A stretch of DNA of 64,000 nucleotides from Bifidobacterium ramosum (GCF_009299505.1 NZ_WBSM01000001.1:248001-312000), one strand, 5' to 3'; positions 17,591 through 26,119 are shown, counted from the first letter of the stretch. Made by a program: numbers and translations. Notes: generated by a model from the sequence alone, not told the origin.

Positions 17591-19231
17591 TCACTTGGTC
17601 ATATCGCGGTAGATCGGGCTGTTCTGCCAGTTGAACTCGAAGTTCTTCAGGTCCTTGCTGGCGACGCCGTTCGCGTTGGTGTAGTACAGCGGCACGGACG
17701 GCAGGTCGTTGAGCAGGATCTCCTCGGCGGCCTGGTAGTCCTTGATGGCCGCGTCGGTCGACGACTCCGCGTTGCCCTTGGCCAGCAGCTGGTCGAACTC
17801 CGGGTTCTTGTAGTCGCCGGTGTTCGCGCCGTTGCCGTCGGCCGCGGAGGTCGCGTACAGCGAGGTCAGGTAGTTCTCGATCGACGGATAGTCCGGCGAC
17901 CAGCCCATGCGGTGCGGCTTGTGCAGCGTACGGCCGTCGGTCACCTCGCTCAGCTCGGCGCTCGTGGCGAACACCTGCGTGGCCGCGTCGATGCCCAGCG
18001 TGTTCTTGATCGAGTTGATGACCGCGTCATACACGCTCTTCATGCCGCCGTCGGAGTTGTACGCGATCTCGAACGTGCCGCTCCACGGGGAGATCTTGTT
18101 GGCCTCGGCCCACAGTTCCTTCGCCTTGTCCGGGTTGTAGGCGAGGTTCTCGACACCCTTGAGCGAGTCGGAGTGGCCGTTGATGGCCGGCGCGGCGAAG
18201 TCGGTGGCCGGCGTGCACAGGCCGGACATGATCTTCTCGCAGATCTGCTCGCGGTTGATGGCCATGGAGATGGCCTGGCGGCGCAGCTGGCCCTCCTTGC
18301 CGGGCTCGAAGTGCTTATAGTCCTGCGTGATCACGAACATGGTGATCGACGAGCCGGCCTTGTTGTAGACCTGCACGTTCTTCGCGGTCTTCAGGCTGCC
18401 GGCCACGGTCGCGGGCACGGCGTCCATCACGTCGAGGTTGCCGGAGAGCACGTCGGCGTACGCGGACTGCGGGCTGGTGTACAGCATGAAGTTCACGCCG
18501 GCGTTCTTCGCGGGGAAGTTGCCCTGATAGTCGGGGTTCTTCACCACGTCGATCTCCTTGTTGTGCTCCCACTTGGTGAGCTTGTAGGCGCCGTTGCCGA
18601 CCGGCTTCTCGCCGAACGCCTTCGGGTCCTTGTAGAACGATTCCGGCAGCGGGGCGAACGCAATGTAGCCGAGCTTGATCGGGAAGTTCGAGTTCGGGGC
18701 GTTGAGATCCACGGTGAACGTGTGCTCGTCGACGACCTTGAGACCCTCGAGCTGCGCGTCCGAGGCGACGCCCTTCTCCTGCAGCTTGTCGTAGCCCTTG
18801 ATGTCGGAGAAGAAGTTCGCGTTGATCTGCGCGTTCGTCGCGTTCGCCGCGTAGCTCCACGCCTTGGTGAACGATTCGGCGGTGACCGGCGTGCCGTCGG
18901 TGAACTTCCAGCCGTCCTTGATGGTGATGGTGAACTGAGTCGCGTCGTCGTTCGACTTGATCTCCTTGGCGACCTCGTTGACCGGCTTGCCGTTCGCGTC
19001 GAAGGCGACGAGCTGCGAGAAGATCAGATCGAGGACCTTGCCGCCGGTGGTCGCGTTCGTGTTGCCGGGCAGCAGCGCCGTGGCCGGCTCCGAGTTCATC
19101 GCGGTGATGACGCCGCCATCGGCCGAGGCCGAGTCGTTCTTCGTGGTCTGCGATCCGCAGGCCGCCATCGAGAACGTCATCGCGATGGCGGCCGCCGCCG
19201 CGGCCAGCACCTTGGAGAGATTGCTGTGCAT
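17591..19231 (-). CDS. Oligopeptide-type solute-binding lipoprotein (family 5)
   Basis: This 546-residue SBP_bac_5 protein has a lipobox SMAAC with Cys25, so it is a lipid-anchored extracytoplasmic binder of the OppA/DppA class. The conserved block with FTIKDGWKFTDGTPVTAESF sits about one sixth of the way in. The start at 19231 follows AGAAAGGAGC; the frame upstream is non-coding. No permease or ATPase gene is adjacent, so it must work with a transporter encoded elsewhere. A GC-rich hairpin separates it from the femX-like gene. Confidence 0.88.
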   Translation of the reverse strand: MHSNLSKVLAAAAAAIAMTFSMAACGSQTTKNDSASADGGVITAMNSEPATALLPGNTNATTGGKVLDLIFSQLVAFDANGKPVNEVAKEIKSNDDATQFTITIKDGWKFTDGTPVTAESFTKAWSYAANATNAQINANFFSDIKGYDKLQEKGVASDAQLEGLKVVDEHTFTVDLNAPNSNFPIKLGYIAFAPLPESFYKDPKAFGEKPVGNGAYKLTKWEHNKEIDVVKNPDYQGNFPAKNAGVNFMLYTSPQSAYADVLSGNLDVMDAVPATVAGSLKTAKNVQVYNKAGSSITMFVITQDYKHFEPGKEGQLRRQAISMAINREQICEKIMSGLCTPATDFAAPAINGHSDSLKGVENLAYNPDKAKELWAEANKISPWSGTFEIAYNSDGGMKSVYDAVINSIKNTLGIDAATQVFATSAELSEVTDGRTLHKPHRMGWSPDYPSIENYLTSLYATSAADGNGANTGDYKNPEFDQLLAKGNAESSTDAAIKDYQAAEEILLNDLPSVPLYYTNANGVASKDLKNFEFNWQNSPIYRDMTK

Positions 19232-19310
19232 GGTGCTCCTTTCTCCTTCAGACCATGTCATGCTCAAGGCATACTCCCTTAACAATTCATGAATATTACG
19301 GAACAACAAC

Positions 19311-19366
19311 GTGGGCGGCGGCCGATCGTCCACGACATGAGTCATGCATGATCGGCCGCCGCCCAC
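19311..19366 (-). terminator. GC-rich hairpin after the femX-like gene
   Basis: Perfect 17-bp arms (19311-19327 and 19350-19366, core GGGCGGCGGCCGATC) enclose 22 bases. It follows the end of the minus-strand femX-like gene and precedes the binding-protein gene. The bases after the stem are T-rich but not a clean T run. Confidence 0.6.
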
Positions 19367-19406
19367 ATCAGCCGGCATGGCCGGCCCGGAAACGTCGCCC
19401 GCGAAG

Positions 19407-20405
19407 CTACTTGCGCAGCGAACGGCGCACCTGCTGCAGCGCGCACAGCGACGCGTAGAACGCCTTCTTGATCGGCACGTCGCGACCCGGCGCCACCGGC
19501 GTGACCTCCTCGGTGAACTTCGTCTTGAACTCGTTGAGCCCCTTGAGCGACGGCGCGAAATCGGAGCCGATGCCCATGAGATCGTATTCGGCGATGCCGC
19601 GCGCGCCCAGCATGCAACATTCCTGATACAGCAGCTTGTCGGTCACATGCAGGCGCATCACTTCGGAGCGCATGCCCGCGTAGTAGCGCACCGCATGCGC
19701 GCCGTTCACCGTCACGATCGACCACGCCACCACGCGGCCGTCGATGCGGGCGGCGAACACGCGGCAATGATCCTCGCCGAGCGCGCCGATCATGTCCTCG
19801 TAGTCGCTCATCGGCGCCGGCGTGAACCCGTCGCGTTCGCCCGTCTCGACCATCACGTCGTAGTATTCGGCGAAATCGGCCAGCGCCTGCGTCGTCTCGT
19901 CCGCGCACTCGGCCGGGCATTCGCGCAGCGCTTTGCGCACGTCGCGGCGTCCGCGGCGCTTCATGCGTGTCAGGATCGCGTCGTCGCCGCCGGTCACGTC
20001 GATCACCACGGTCTGGTCGTACGGCACCGTCGACAGCACCGGCTTCGTGCCGTCCGCGTACCACAGATCGATGCGCAGGAACGCGACTTTGCCGTCCTTC
20101 GCATGCACGGCCTTGGTCAGCGCCTCCACGGCCTCGCGCTCCTCGGCCTCGTCGGGCTTCGCGACCCACGTCGGACCGTGCAGCGAACGCAGGTAGTGGT
20201 AGCCGTGCGTCTCGAAGTCGATGAGCGAGATGAACGCCACGGTCTCGCCGTCGCGTTGGATCAGATACGCGCCCCACGGCGTGCGGCCGGGGATGTCGGC
20301 CTGGTACGTGGCCCAGATCGCGGTCTGTTCGATCGGCAGCGTGACGCCGCGCTCGGCGGCGGCCTGCTCGAGTTCCGCTGGGGTGACTGCTTGCAGCGTG
20401 ATCAA
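19407..20405 (-). CDS. FemX-like aminoacyltransferase for the peptidoglycan bridge
   Basis: This 332-residue protein of the FemAB/FemX type has paired GNAT-like folds; conserved-looking blocks are WGAYLIQRDGE, MKRRGRRDVRKAL and LYQECCMLGARGIAEYDLMG. The family moves an amino acid from tRNA onto the side chain of lipid-linked muropeptide. I chose a TTG start at 20405 because AGGAG lies 8 bases upstream; the GTG three codons earlier is only one base from that site. It follows murE with a 53-bp gap on the same strand, so both may set the stem and bridge composition. Confidence 0.8.
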   Translation of the reverse strand: MITLQAVTPAELEQAAAERGVTLPIEQTAIWATYQADIPGRTPWGAYLIQRDGETVAFISLIDFETHGYHYLRSLHGPTWVAKPDEAEEREAVEALTKAVHAKDGKVAFLRIDLWYADGTKPVLSTVPYDQTVVIDVTGGDDAILTRMKRRGRRDVRKALRECPAECADETTQALADFAEYYDVMVETGERDGFTPAPMSDYEDMIGALGEDHCRVFAARIDGRVVAWSIVTVNGAHAVRYYAGMRSEVMRLHVTDKLLYQECCMLGARGIAEYDLMGIGSDFAPSLKGLNEFKTKFTEEVTPVAPGRDVPIKKAFYASLCALQQVRRSLRK

Positions 20406-20458
20406 TGAAAACACTCCTAATCTGTCTGTTTCGATCTCTGTCTATCTGCGTTCGTAGA

Positions 20459-22045
20459 TCACTTGGCGTCGGGGCGCGCGTCGCCCGTCGTGACGCCGAA
20501 CATGCGCTCGACGATGCGGTCGTCGCCTTCGAACGGCACGTGCTTGTTATGCTCCTTGATCCAGCGTTCGTCGCCCTTGCCGATGATGAGGATGATATTG
20601 AACCGGTCGGCGTGAGCGCGCGCGTCGTAGATCGCGTTCGTGACCGCGGTCGGACGATCGGAGATCACCGTGGAGGCCATGCCCGGCACGGTGATATAGG
20701 ACTGCATCTCCATGCAGATGTCGATGAACGGTTCGGTGTCGGTGTCCTCGGCCGTGAAGATGAAGTTGTGAATGCGGTGTTCGGCCGCCTCGACGATCTC
20801 CTTGCGCCGGTCGTACGCCTTGTTGCCGGCCGAGCCGGTGACCAGCGTGATGCGCGGGTTCTGCGCGCCGTAACGTTCGTCGACGAAGTCGAGCAGCGCG
20901 GTCACCGACGCGTAGTTGTGCGCGTAGTCGACGATCGCGATCGTGTTCGACTGCGGGTCGCGGAACTGCTCCATGCGGCCGGCGATGCGCACCGGCTCCA
21001 TCGCGTGCAGGGCCTCGGCCGCGTCCGCCGGCACGCCGGCGGCATGCGCGATCGCGACGGCGGCCGCCGCGTTGAGATAGTTGAAGTCGCCGTCGAGCGC
21101 CAGCCGGTATTCGCCCAGATCGACGCCGTCGAGCGCGATGTGGTACGCGCTGTGCGCGGCATCGATCGGCCATGCGGCCGCCTCGGCGGGCGTGCCGGAG
21201 TCCTTGCCGTCGTTGTGCAGCGCGAACGCATGCGCGGCGATGCCGTGCGCGGCCGCGTCCTGCCGGACCAGATCGGCGTGGTCCATGTCCGCGCCGTACA
21301 CGAGCGTGCGCGCGTTCGCGACGATCTGCCGCTTGCAGTACAGGTAGTCCTCGAACGACGGATGCTCGATCGGGCTGATGTGGTCGGGGGAGATGTTGAG
21401 GAACGCGCCCACGTCGAACGTCAGGCCGTACACGCGGTCGACCTTGTACGCCTGCGAGGACACCTCCATGACGAGATAGCGCATGCCGTTGTCGACCGCG
21501 GTGCGCATCATGCGGAACGCGTCGAGGTTCTCCGGCGTGGTCAGATCGGATTCGACGTACGTGTGGCCGTCGAGGCAGTTATCGACCGAGGAGAACAGCG
21601 CGCATCTGCCGTCGGAGTATGCGTTGAGCACGGCCTGCGTGAAGTACGACGTGGTGGTCTTGCCCTTCGTGCCGGTGATGCCGATCACGGTCAGCTCGTC
21701 CTGCGGGCGGCCGAAGAACTCGGCGGCCAGCAGGCTCATCGCCTTGCGCGCGTCGTTGACGATCAGGCCCGGCGCATGCGTCGCCGACGAGAAGTCGGCC
21801 TCCGCCACGTACGCGGCGAGTCCGCGTTCGTCGATGCCGTTCAGATACTCCGCCTTGAACCGGCCCTTGCAGCACAGCAGCGAGCCGGCGGCCACCGTAC
21901 GCGTGTCGTACGTGATGTCGGCGAACGGACGGTCGGAACCGTCGACCTGCGTCGCGTCCAGCGTCCACAGGTCGCCCGCGATGATCTCGCGCAGCAGATG
22001 ATGCTCGGTGAGCAGCCGGGCGGCCGATTGCAACGTCAAAGACAT
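20459..22045 (-). CDS. murE: UDP-MurNAc-L-Ala-D-Glu:diamino acid ligase, Lys-type MurE
   Basis: This 528-residue ATP-dependent ligase adds the third residue of the peptidoglycan stem. The ATP loop GITGTKGKTTT is at about 122-132. The meso-diaminopimelate marker DNPR is absent; the corresponding stretch reads TAEDTDTEP, like Lys-type enzymes (TPDDPN), which fits bifidobacterial Lys/Orn peptidoglycan. The start follows AAGGGAGAATCAC. Its neighbour downstream is the FemX-like bridge enzyme. Confidence 0.9.
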   Translation of the reverse strand: MSLTLQSAARLLTEHHLLREIIAGDLWTLDATQVDGSDRPFADITYDTRTVAAGSLLCCKGRFKAEYLNGIDERGLAAYVAEADFSSATHAPGLIVNDARKAMSLLAAEFFGRPQDELTVIGITGTKGKTTTSYFTQAVLNAYSDGRCALFSSVDNCLDGHTYVESDLTTPENLDAFRMMRTAVDNGMRYLVMEVSSQAYKVDRVYGLTFDVGAFLNISPDHISPIEHPSFEDYLYCKRQIVANARTLVYGADMDHADLVRQDAAAHGIAAHAFALHNDGKDSGTPAEAAAWPIDAAHSAYHIALDGVDLGEYRLALDGDFNYLNAAAAVAIAHAAGVPADAAEALHAMEPVRIAGRMEQFRDPQSNTIAIVDYAHNYASVTALLDFVDERYGAQNPRITLVTGSAGNKAYDRRKEIVEAAEHRIHNFIFTAEDTDTEPFIDICMEMQSYITVPGMASTVISDRPTAVTNAIYDARAHADRFNIILIIGKGDERWIKEHNKHVPFEGDDRIVERMFGVTTGDARPDAK

Positions 22046-22160
22046 GTGATTCTCCCTTGTGTCGTATCAACTGGACATTCTACCGTGCGGCATGTGCACG
22101 TTCGGTGGCGGCCGACGGTGTGTCCGTGCGCGCCGTGCGGGGCCTCGACGCGCCCGCCGC

Positions 22161-22166
22161 TACAAT
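22161..22166 (+). promoter_or_regulatory. -10 box of the leaderless sigma-factor transcript
   Basis: TACAAT ends 8 bases before the GTG start of the sigma-factor gene, so transcription should begin at or next to the start codon. No clear -35 is seen at the expected distance. Confidence 0.5.
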
Positions 22167-22174
22167 GGGGAGAC

Positions 22175-22885
22175 GTGACAGACGAGCAGCAGAACGAGAC
22201 GATGGCGGCACGGCGCGAACGGTTCGAACGGCTCGCCATGCCCGCCGTCGACGCGTTGTACCGGCAGGCCATGAAGCTCACCAACAACGCCGACGACGCG
22301 CAGGACCTCGTGCAGGACACGTTCGAACGCGGGTTCAAGGCGTTCGACTCCTTCGAGGAAGGGTCGAACTTCGAGGCGTGGATGACCACCATCGAACGCA
22401 ACGCCTACTTCAACCAGTACGCGAAGGCCAAGCGCCGCCCGCAACGCGCCAACGACTCCACCGGCGAATACGACGACTGGGACATCTACTCGGCGTCCGA
22501 GCATTCATCGGAAGGGCTTAAATCCGCCGAACAGGAATATCTCGATACGTTCGCCCCCGAGGAGATCGTCGCCGCGCTCGACCGGCTGTCGCCCGAACGG
22601 CGGCAGGTGTTCATCGATACGGTGATCGACGGCAAGACCTACCAGCAGGTGGCCGACGAGCAGGGCGTGAAGATCGGCACGGTGATGAGCCGACTCAACC
22701 GTGCGCGCACGCAGCTCAAGCGCGAGCTGGCGTCGTATGCGCGCGAACGCGGGTACGGTAAGGCGACGGCGGGCGCCGGCGTGTCCGGGCCGGCGAATGC
22801 GTCCGGTTCACTGTCCGCGAAGCACGGCGCGGGCGGCGATAATGGAGACGGGAAGACGATGACGGCGCGGAAGGAGCGGGCATGA
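22175..22885 (+). CDS. ECF RNA polymerase sigma factor, SigH/RpoE type
   Basis: This 236-residue sigma-70 group 4 factor has region 2 with DDAQDLVQDTFERGF and region 4 with LSPERRQVFIDTVIDGKTYQ followed by a GTVMSRLNRAR recognition helix. It matches the actinobacterial SigH/SigR group, which responds to thiol-oxidative or heat stress. The GTG start at 22175 sits 8 bases after a -10 box, suggesting a leaderless mRNA; ATG 22201 is the alternative. A C-terminal extension of about 40 Ala/Gly-rich residues is present. It overlaps the next gene (ATGA), a probable anti-sigma factor. Confidence 0.88.
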   Translation: MTDEQQNETMAARRERFERLAMPAVDALYRQAMKLTNNADDAQDLVQDTFERGFKAFDSFEEGSNFEAWMTTIERNAYFNQYAKAKRRPQRANDSTGEYDDWDIYSASEHSSEGLKSAEQEYLDTFAPEEIVAALDRLSPERRQVFIDTVIDGKTYQQVADEQGVKIGTVMSRLNRARTQLKRELASYARERGYGKATAGAGVSGPANASGSLSAKHGAGGDNGDGKTMTARKERA

Positions 22886-23238
22886 ACGGGCAGATCGAAC
22901 GGCATATCTCGGTGACCCGCCAAACCGCCGACGGCACGGTGATCCGCGCGGACGTGCACGTGAGCGCCGTGCATCCCGATCCCGCCACGCGGCCCGGCGT
23001 GCAGCCGGATGCCTTGGCCGGTGTCGGTGCCGGATGTGCCGATGATGCCGTTGTCGGCGTTGATGGCGCGGCCGGCTCCGGCGACTGTTTCGACCCGGAC
23101 ACCTGCTGCGATGCGCGCGAGCGGGCGCTCATCATGGCGATGCGCGCCTACCTGCGGCCGGACGTGGCGCCGGAATGCCTGATGCGCCGGCTGCGCGAGA
23201 CGCTCGATCACTGCTGCTGCGACGATGCCGACGAGTGA
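22882..23238 (+). CDS. Probable zinc-binding anti-sigma factor (RsrA-like)
   Basis: This 118-residue protein is translationally coupled to the sigma gene by a 4-base overlap. The C-terminal part, with RPDVAPECLMRRLRETL, resembles the end of RsrA/RshA anti-sigma factors. The usual HX3CX2C zinc site is not found as such; instead there are Cys clusters CFDPDTCC and HCCC. The first 70 residues do not resemble the family. Genetic position is the main support; the redox sensing is inferred. Confidence 0.55.
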   Translation: MNGQIERHISVTRQTADGTVIRADVHVSAVHPDPATRPGVQPDALAGVGAGCADDAVVGVDGAAGSGDCFDPDTCCDARERALIMAMRAYLRPDVAPECLMRRLRETLDHCCCDDADE

Positions 23239-23338
23239 ACCTCCGTTCGTGGGTGCGCTTCGTGATCTTCCGGCCTCCAATGTAATGCTCTGGGCTCTTT
23301 AGCTCTGTAACTCTTTATCTTTAACTCCTTACTCTTTG

Positions 23339-23384
23339 ACGGACATACAGCCGATTGCGGCATGCAAATCGGCTGTATGTCCGT
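23339..23384. repeat. GGACATACAGCC palindrome, copy 1
   Basis: Perfect 18-bp arms, ACGGACATACAGCCGATT and its complement, enclose a 10-base loop. It is one of four units in the window. It lies in the 412-bp gap between the anti-sigma gene and bL37, which otherwise holds only the second unit and a terminator. Confidence 0.85.
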
Positions 23385-23483
23385 TAAAGATGGGACGAAT
23401 AGGGAAGAAGAATGGGCAGAGAGGCAAGATATTCGGCGGAATGATGTTCGTCGGACGCTTCGCCGGATTCGGCATTCTGCACC

Positions 23484-23543
23484 CTTCTCAACGGACATAC
23501 AGCCAATTTGCCTACCTAAATCGGCTGTATGTCCGTTGAGAAG
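23484..23543. repeat. GGACATACAGCC palindrome, copy 2
   Basis: 26-bp arms with one mismatch (23484-23509 and 23518-23543) share the core AACGGACATACAGCC with copy 1, while the 8-base loop is unrelated. It lies 100 bp after copy 1. Confidence 0.85.
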
Positions 23544-23580
23544 TAAAGGAACGGAAACGACGACATCCGATCAATGCGAA

Positions 23581-23613
23581 AAGCCCCTGCGACCGGGTGT
23601 GGTGCAGGGGCTT
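23581..23613 (-). terminator. Rho-independent terminator of the bL37 gene
   Basis: The stem AAGCCCCTGC/GCAGGGGCTT (23581-23590 and 23604-23613) follows the bL37 stop codon on the minus strand; the left arm ends in TT with further Ts after it. Confidence 0.75.
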
Positions 23614-23650
23614 CTCTGGCGTTGTTCACGCAGCCTGAATCAGGCTTGGA

Positions 23651-23725
23651 TCAGGCGTTGGGGCGCTTGCCGTGGTTGGCGGCCTTCTTACGACGATCCT
23701 TACGCTTGCGTCCGCGCATGCCCAT
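23651..23725 (-). CDS. Ribosomal protein bL37 (24 residues)
   Basis: This very short, highly basic protein (MGMRGRKRKDRRKKAANHGK plus RPNA) matches the actinobacterial large-subunit protein bL37 known from mycobacterial ribosome structures (consensus with RGRKxRDRK and ANHGxRPN). A strong AAAGGAGTCC site precedes the ATG at 23725, and a terminator follows. It is monocistronic. Confidence 0.85.
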   Translation of the reverse strand: MGMRGRKRKDRRKKAANHGKRPNA

Positions 23726-23823
23726 GATGGACTCCTTTACTGAACGATTTAATAAGCCTACGGGATTATCGCACATCCCGCAGACGTTCGCAACTCTCCG
23801 TATCGTTCGGCCGTATCGTCCGA

Positions 23824-24774
23824 TCAGTGCTGCTCGGCCTTGATGAACAGCGTGGTCGTGCTCGTCTCGCCCGGCTTGATCACGATCAGCTCGTTGCCGG
23901 TGTTGAACGCGTTCGCGTACGCGGTCTGCGGCTCGACGGCAGCGCCGGCCGGATGCTGCCACGCCGGGAAACCGGTGCCGGTGCACACCTGGAACGAGGT
24001 GATCGTCTCGTCGCCGCCGACCTTGATCTGCAGGCCGTCGGGGCGGGTGAACGTCGCGGTCGTAGTGCCGTCGGCGTCGTGATGCACGTTCGTCCATGCG
24101 TCGTCGAACGGCTGGCCGGTCAGCAGCGGGTTGTCGCGCAGATCATACTTCGTGCCGTCCACCGGCTCGGTGCCGGTCGGGATGAGGTTCTCGTCCACGG
24201 TCACGTGCGTGTCGGCCGGCACCGTCAGATGGCACTGCGCGTTGTGGCCGTCGATCTCGTCGCCGTAGCCGTTGAAGCCGTTGTCGAGCCACGGGTGGAT
24301 CGCCAGGGCCCACGGCGCGTCCTCGCCGCCGTTGTTGTACGCGCTCACGGTGATGTGCAGACCGTCGGCGTCCAGCTCGTGCTTGGCGGTGACGATCACG
24401 TCGAACGGGTAGCCGTTGAGGTGCGGCACGCGCCACGACTGCGTGACGGACGTCTCGGTCAGCTCTTCGAGCTTCCAGTAGGAGCGGTAGCCGTAGCCGT
24501 GGATGGCGGTGTTGCGGTCATGCTCGTCGATCGGCAGCGTGTACGTCTTGCCCTCGAACGTGTAGGTGCCGGCCTCGATGCGGTTCGGGAACGGGACGAG
24601 CAGCTGGCCGTGGCAGCAGGTGACCGGATCGTCCGGGCCGAGCGGGACGATCACGTTCTTACCCTGATAGGTCACCTTGCGCATCGTCGCGCCCAGCTCG
24701 GTGATCACGGCTGCGTAGTCGCCGTAGTGGATGGAATACTGCTGGCCGGTGCGCGGCGGGAATTGCTTCGTCAT
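23824..24774 (-). CDS. galM: Aldose 1-epimerase
   Basis: This 316-residue mutarotase interconverts alpha and beta anomers of hexoses. Family marks are the early substrate-binding Arg in PFPNRIEAG, the His in AIHGYGYR, the second His in LAIHPWLDN, and a C-terminal Glu in VEPQTAYANAFN. The start MTKQFPP at 24774 is 8 bases from GGAG; the ATG two codons earlier is too close. A LacI-type operator lies about 45 bp upstream, so sugar control is likely. Confidence 0.9.
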   Translation of the reverse strand: MTKQFPPRTGQQYSIHYGDYAAVITELGATMRKVTYQGKNVIVPLGPDDPVTCCHGQLLVPFPNRIEAGTYTFEGKTYTLPIDEHDRNTAIHGYGYRSYWKLEELTETSVTQSWRVPHLNGYPFDVIVTAKHELDADGLHITVSAYNNGGEDAPWALAIHPWLDNGFNGYGDEIDGHNAQCHLTVPADTHVTVDENLIPTGTEPVDGTKYDLRDNPLLTGQPFDDAWTNVHHDADGTTTATFTRPDGLQIKVGGDETITSFQVCTGTGFPAWQHPAGAAVEPQTAYANAFNTGNELIVIKPGETSTTTLFIKAEQH

Positions 24775-24816
24775 ATGCATCACTCCATAGTGAGGATTCG
24801 TGTGTCCGGTAACGGA

Positions 24817-24830
24817 TGTTACCGCTAACA
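24817..24830. promoter_or_regulatory. LacI-family operator upstream of galM
   Basis: TGTTACCGCTAACA is a 12/14 palindrome fitting the LacI-family pattern TGTTA-N4-TAACA with a central CG. A second, shorter palindrome GGTAAC-N4-GTTACC (24808-24823) overlaps it. No LacI-type regulator is encoded in the window. Confidence 0.55.
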
Positions 24831-24885
24831 ATCCAGTTTACCGCGTATGTGGTACGACGTGACCGCAGCGCGGCACATGGAATCG

Positions 24886-24929
24886 TCACTCAGTGCGCGC
24901 AATCGGGAAGTCGGCGCGCGCTCAGTGAC
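24886..24929. repeat. TCACTCRGTGCGCGC palindrome, copy 1
   Basis: An imperfect inverted repeat (TCACTCAGTGCGCGC against GCGCGCGCTCAGTGA) lies between the divergent galM and ispH genes. It resembles the perfect copy 20 bp further on. This gap of about 300 bp holds these two units and the galM control region. Confidence 0.65.
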
Positions 24930-24948
24930 AATTCGGATGCGTCAAACA

Positions 24949-24991
24949 TCACTCGGTGCGCGCATGTCTCGTGATCGCGCGCACCGAGTGA
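24949..24991. repeat. TCACTCRGTGCGCGC palindrome, copy 2
   Basis: Perfect 15-bp arms, TCACTCGGTGCGCGC and its complement, enclose 13 bases. Because galM and ispH diverge here, it cannot be an ordinary gene-end terminator. Confidence 0.8.
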
Positions 24992-25081
24992 TGGTTATGA
25001 CAAGGGTCGCGCCGGGCGGACCGGATATCGACGGGGAACGGGTATGGTATGGACGGAATACGACGACGAAAGGCGAATGTG

Positions 25082-26074
25082 ATGGCGAAACGAATCGTGT
25101 TGGCTGACCCGCGCGGTTTCTGCGCGGGCGTGGATCGCGCGATCCTGACCGTGCAGACGATCCTCAAGGCGGCCGGCGCGCCCCGCGAGGACGGACTGCC
25201 GCCCGTGTACGTGCGCCGTCAGATCGTGCACAACCGGCATGTCGTCGAGGATCTCGCCTCGGCCGGCGCGGTGTTCGTGCAGGAGCTTGCCGAGATTCCG
25301 GACGCGGCCGCGGCCGCCGGCATCCCGATCGTGTTCTCCGCGCACGGCGTGTCGCCGTCCGTCAAGGCCGAGGCCGCCGCGCGCGGCATGCACGTCGTCG
25401 ACGCGACCTGCCCACTGGTGAGCAAGGTGCACCGCGAGGTGCTGCGTTTCGTCAAGGAAGGCTACGAGATCATCTACATCGGGCACAAGGGGCATGACGA
25501 GGCGGTCGGCGTGGTGGGGGAGAGTCCTGAGCACGTGCACCTGATCGAACACGCCGGCGACGTGGAAACGCTTGATTTCACGCCCGATACGAAACTGGTG
25601 CTGCTGAGCCAGACCACGCTCAGCATCGACGAGACGGCCGGCACCATTACCGCGCTCAAGGCGCGCTTCCCGTGGATCAAGGAACCGCCGAGCTCCGACA
25701 TCTGCTACGCCACGTCGAACCGGCAGGCCGCCGTCAAGTTGGTTGCCGAGCAGTCGGACTGCGTGGTGATCGTCGGTTCGGCGAATTCGTCCAATTCGGT
25801 GCGGCTTATGGAAGTGGCGCAGGACGCGCTCGCCGGACGCGGCGTCGCGCATCGCGTCGACGATGCGGGGGAGATGGATCCGGCGTGGTTCGATGGCGTC
25901 GAGGCGGTCGGCATCTCGTCCGGCGCGTCCGTGCCCGACGAACTTGTGGCCGGGGTGATCGAGGCGCTGCGGTCGCGCGGGTTCACCGAGGTCACGTCCG
26001 TCGAAACCATCAAGGAGAACATGCACTTCGTGCTGCCGGCGGAAATCCGCCGGCAGCCTTCGCGTGCGCAATAG
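25082..26074 (+). CDS. ispH: 4-hydroxy-3-methylbut-2-enyl diphosphate reductase
   Basis: This 330-residue iron-sulfur enzyme makes IPP and DMAPP in the last step of the MEP isoprenoid pathway. The three cluster ligands are Cys14 (GFCAGV), Cys110 (ATCPLV) and Cys208 (DICYAT). The substrate-binding SANSSNS follows. The start at 25082 follows GAAAGGCGAATG; an in-frame ATG 11 codons upstream lacks a site. It is monocistronic, with a hairpin terminator 20 bp downstream. Confidence 0.95.
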   Translation: MAKRIVLADPRGFCAGVDRAILTVQTILKAAGAPREDGLPPVYVRRQIVHNRHVVEDLASAGAVFVQELAEIPDAAAAAGIPIVFSAHGVSPSVKAEAAARGMHVVDATCPLVSKVHREVLRFVKEGYEIIYIGHKGHDEAVGVVGESPEHVHLIEHAGDVETLDFTPDTKLVLLSQTTLSIDETAGTITALKARFPWIKEPPSSDICYATSNRQAAVKLVAEQSDCVVIVGSANSSNSVRLMEVAQDALAGRGVAHRVDDAGEMDPAWFDGVEAVGISSGASVPDELVAGVIEALRSRGFTEVTSVETIKENMHFVLPAEIRRQPSRAQ

Positions 26075-26094
26075 CGCGCACGCTCACTTCGCCT

Positions 26095-26119
26095 ATGGGA
26101 AGCACACCGTGCTTCCCAT
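26095..26119 (+). terminator. Hairpin terminator after ispH
   Basis: 11-bp perfect arms ATGGGAAGCAC/GTGCTTCCCAT with a 3-base loop follow the ispH stop by 20 bp. Only a short T pair follows. Confidence 0.65.
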
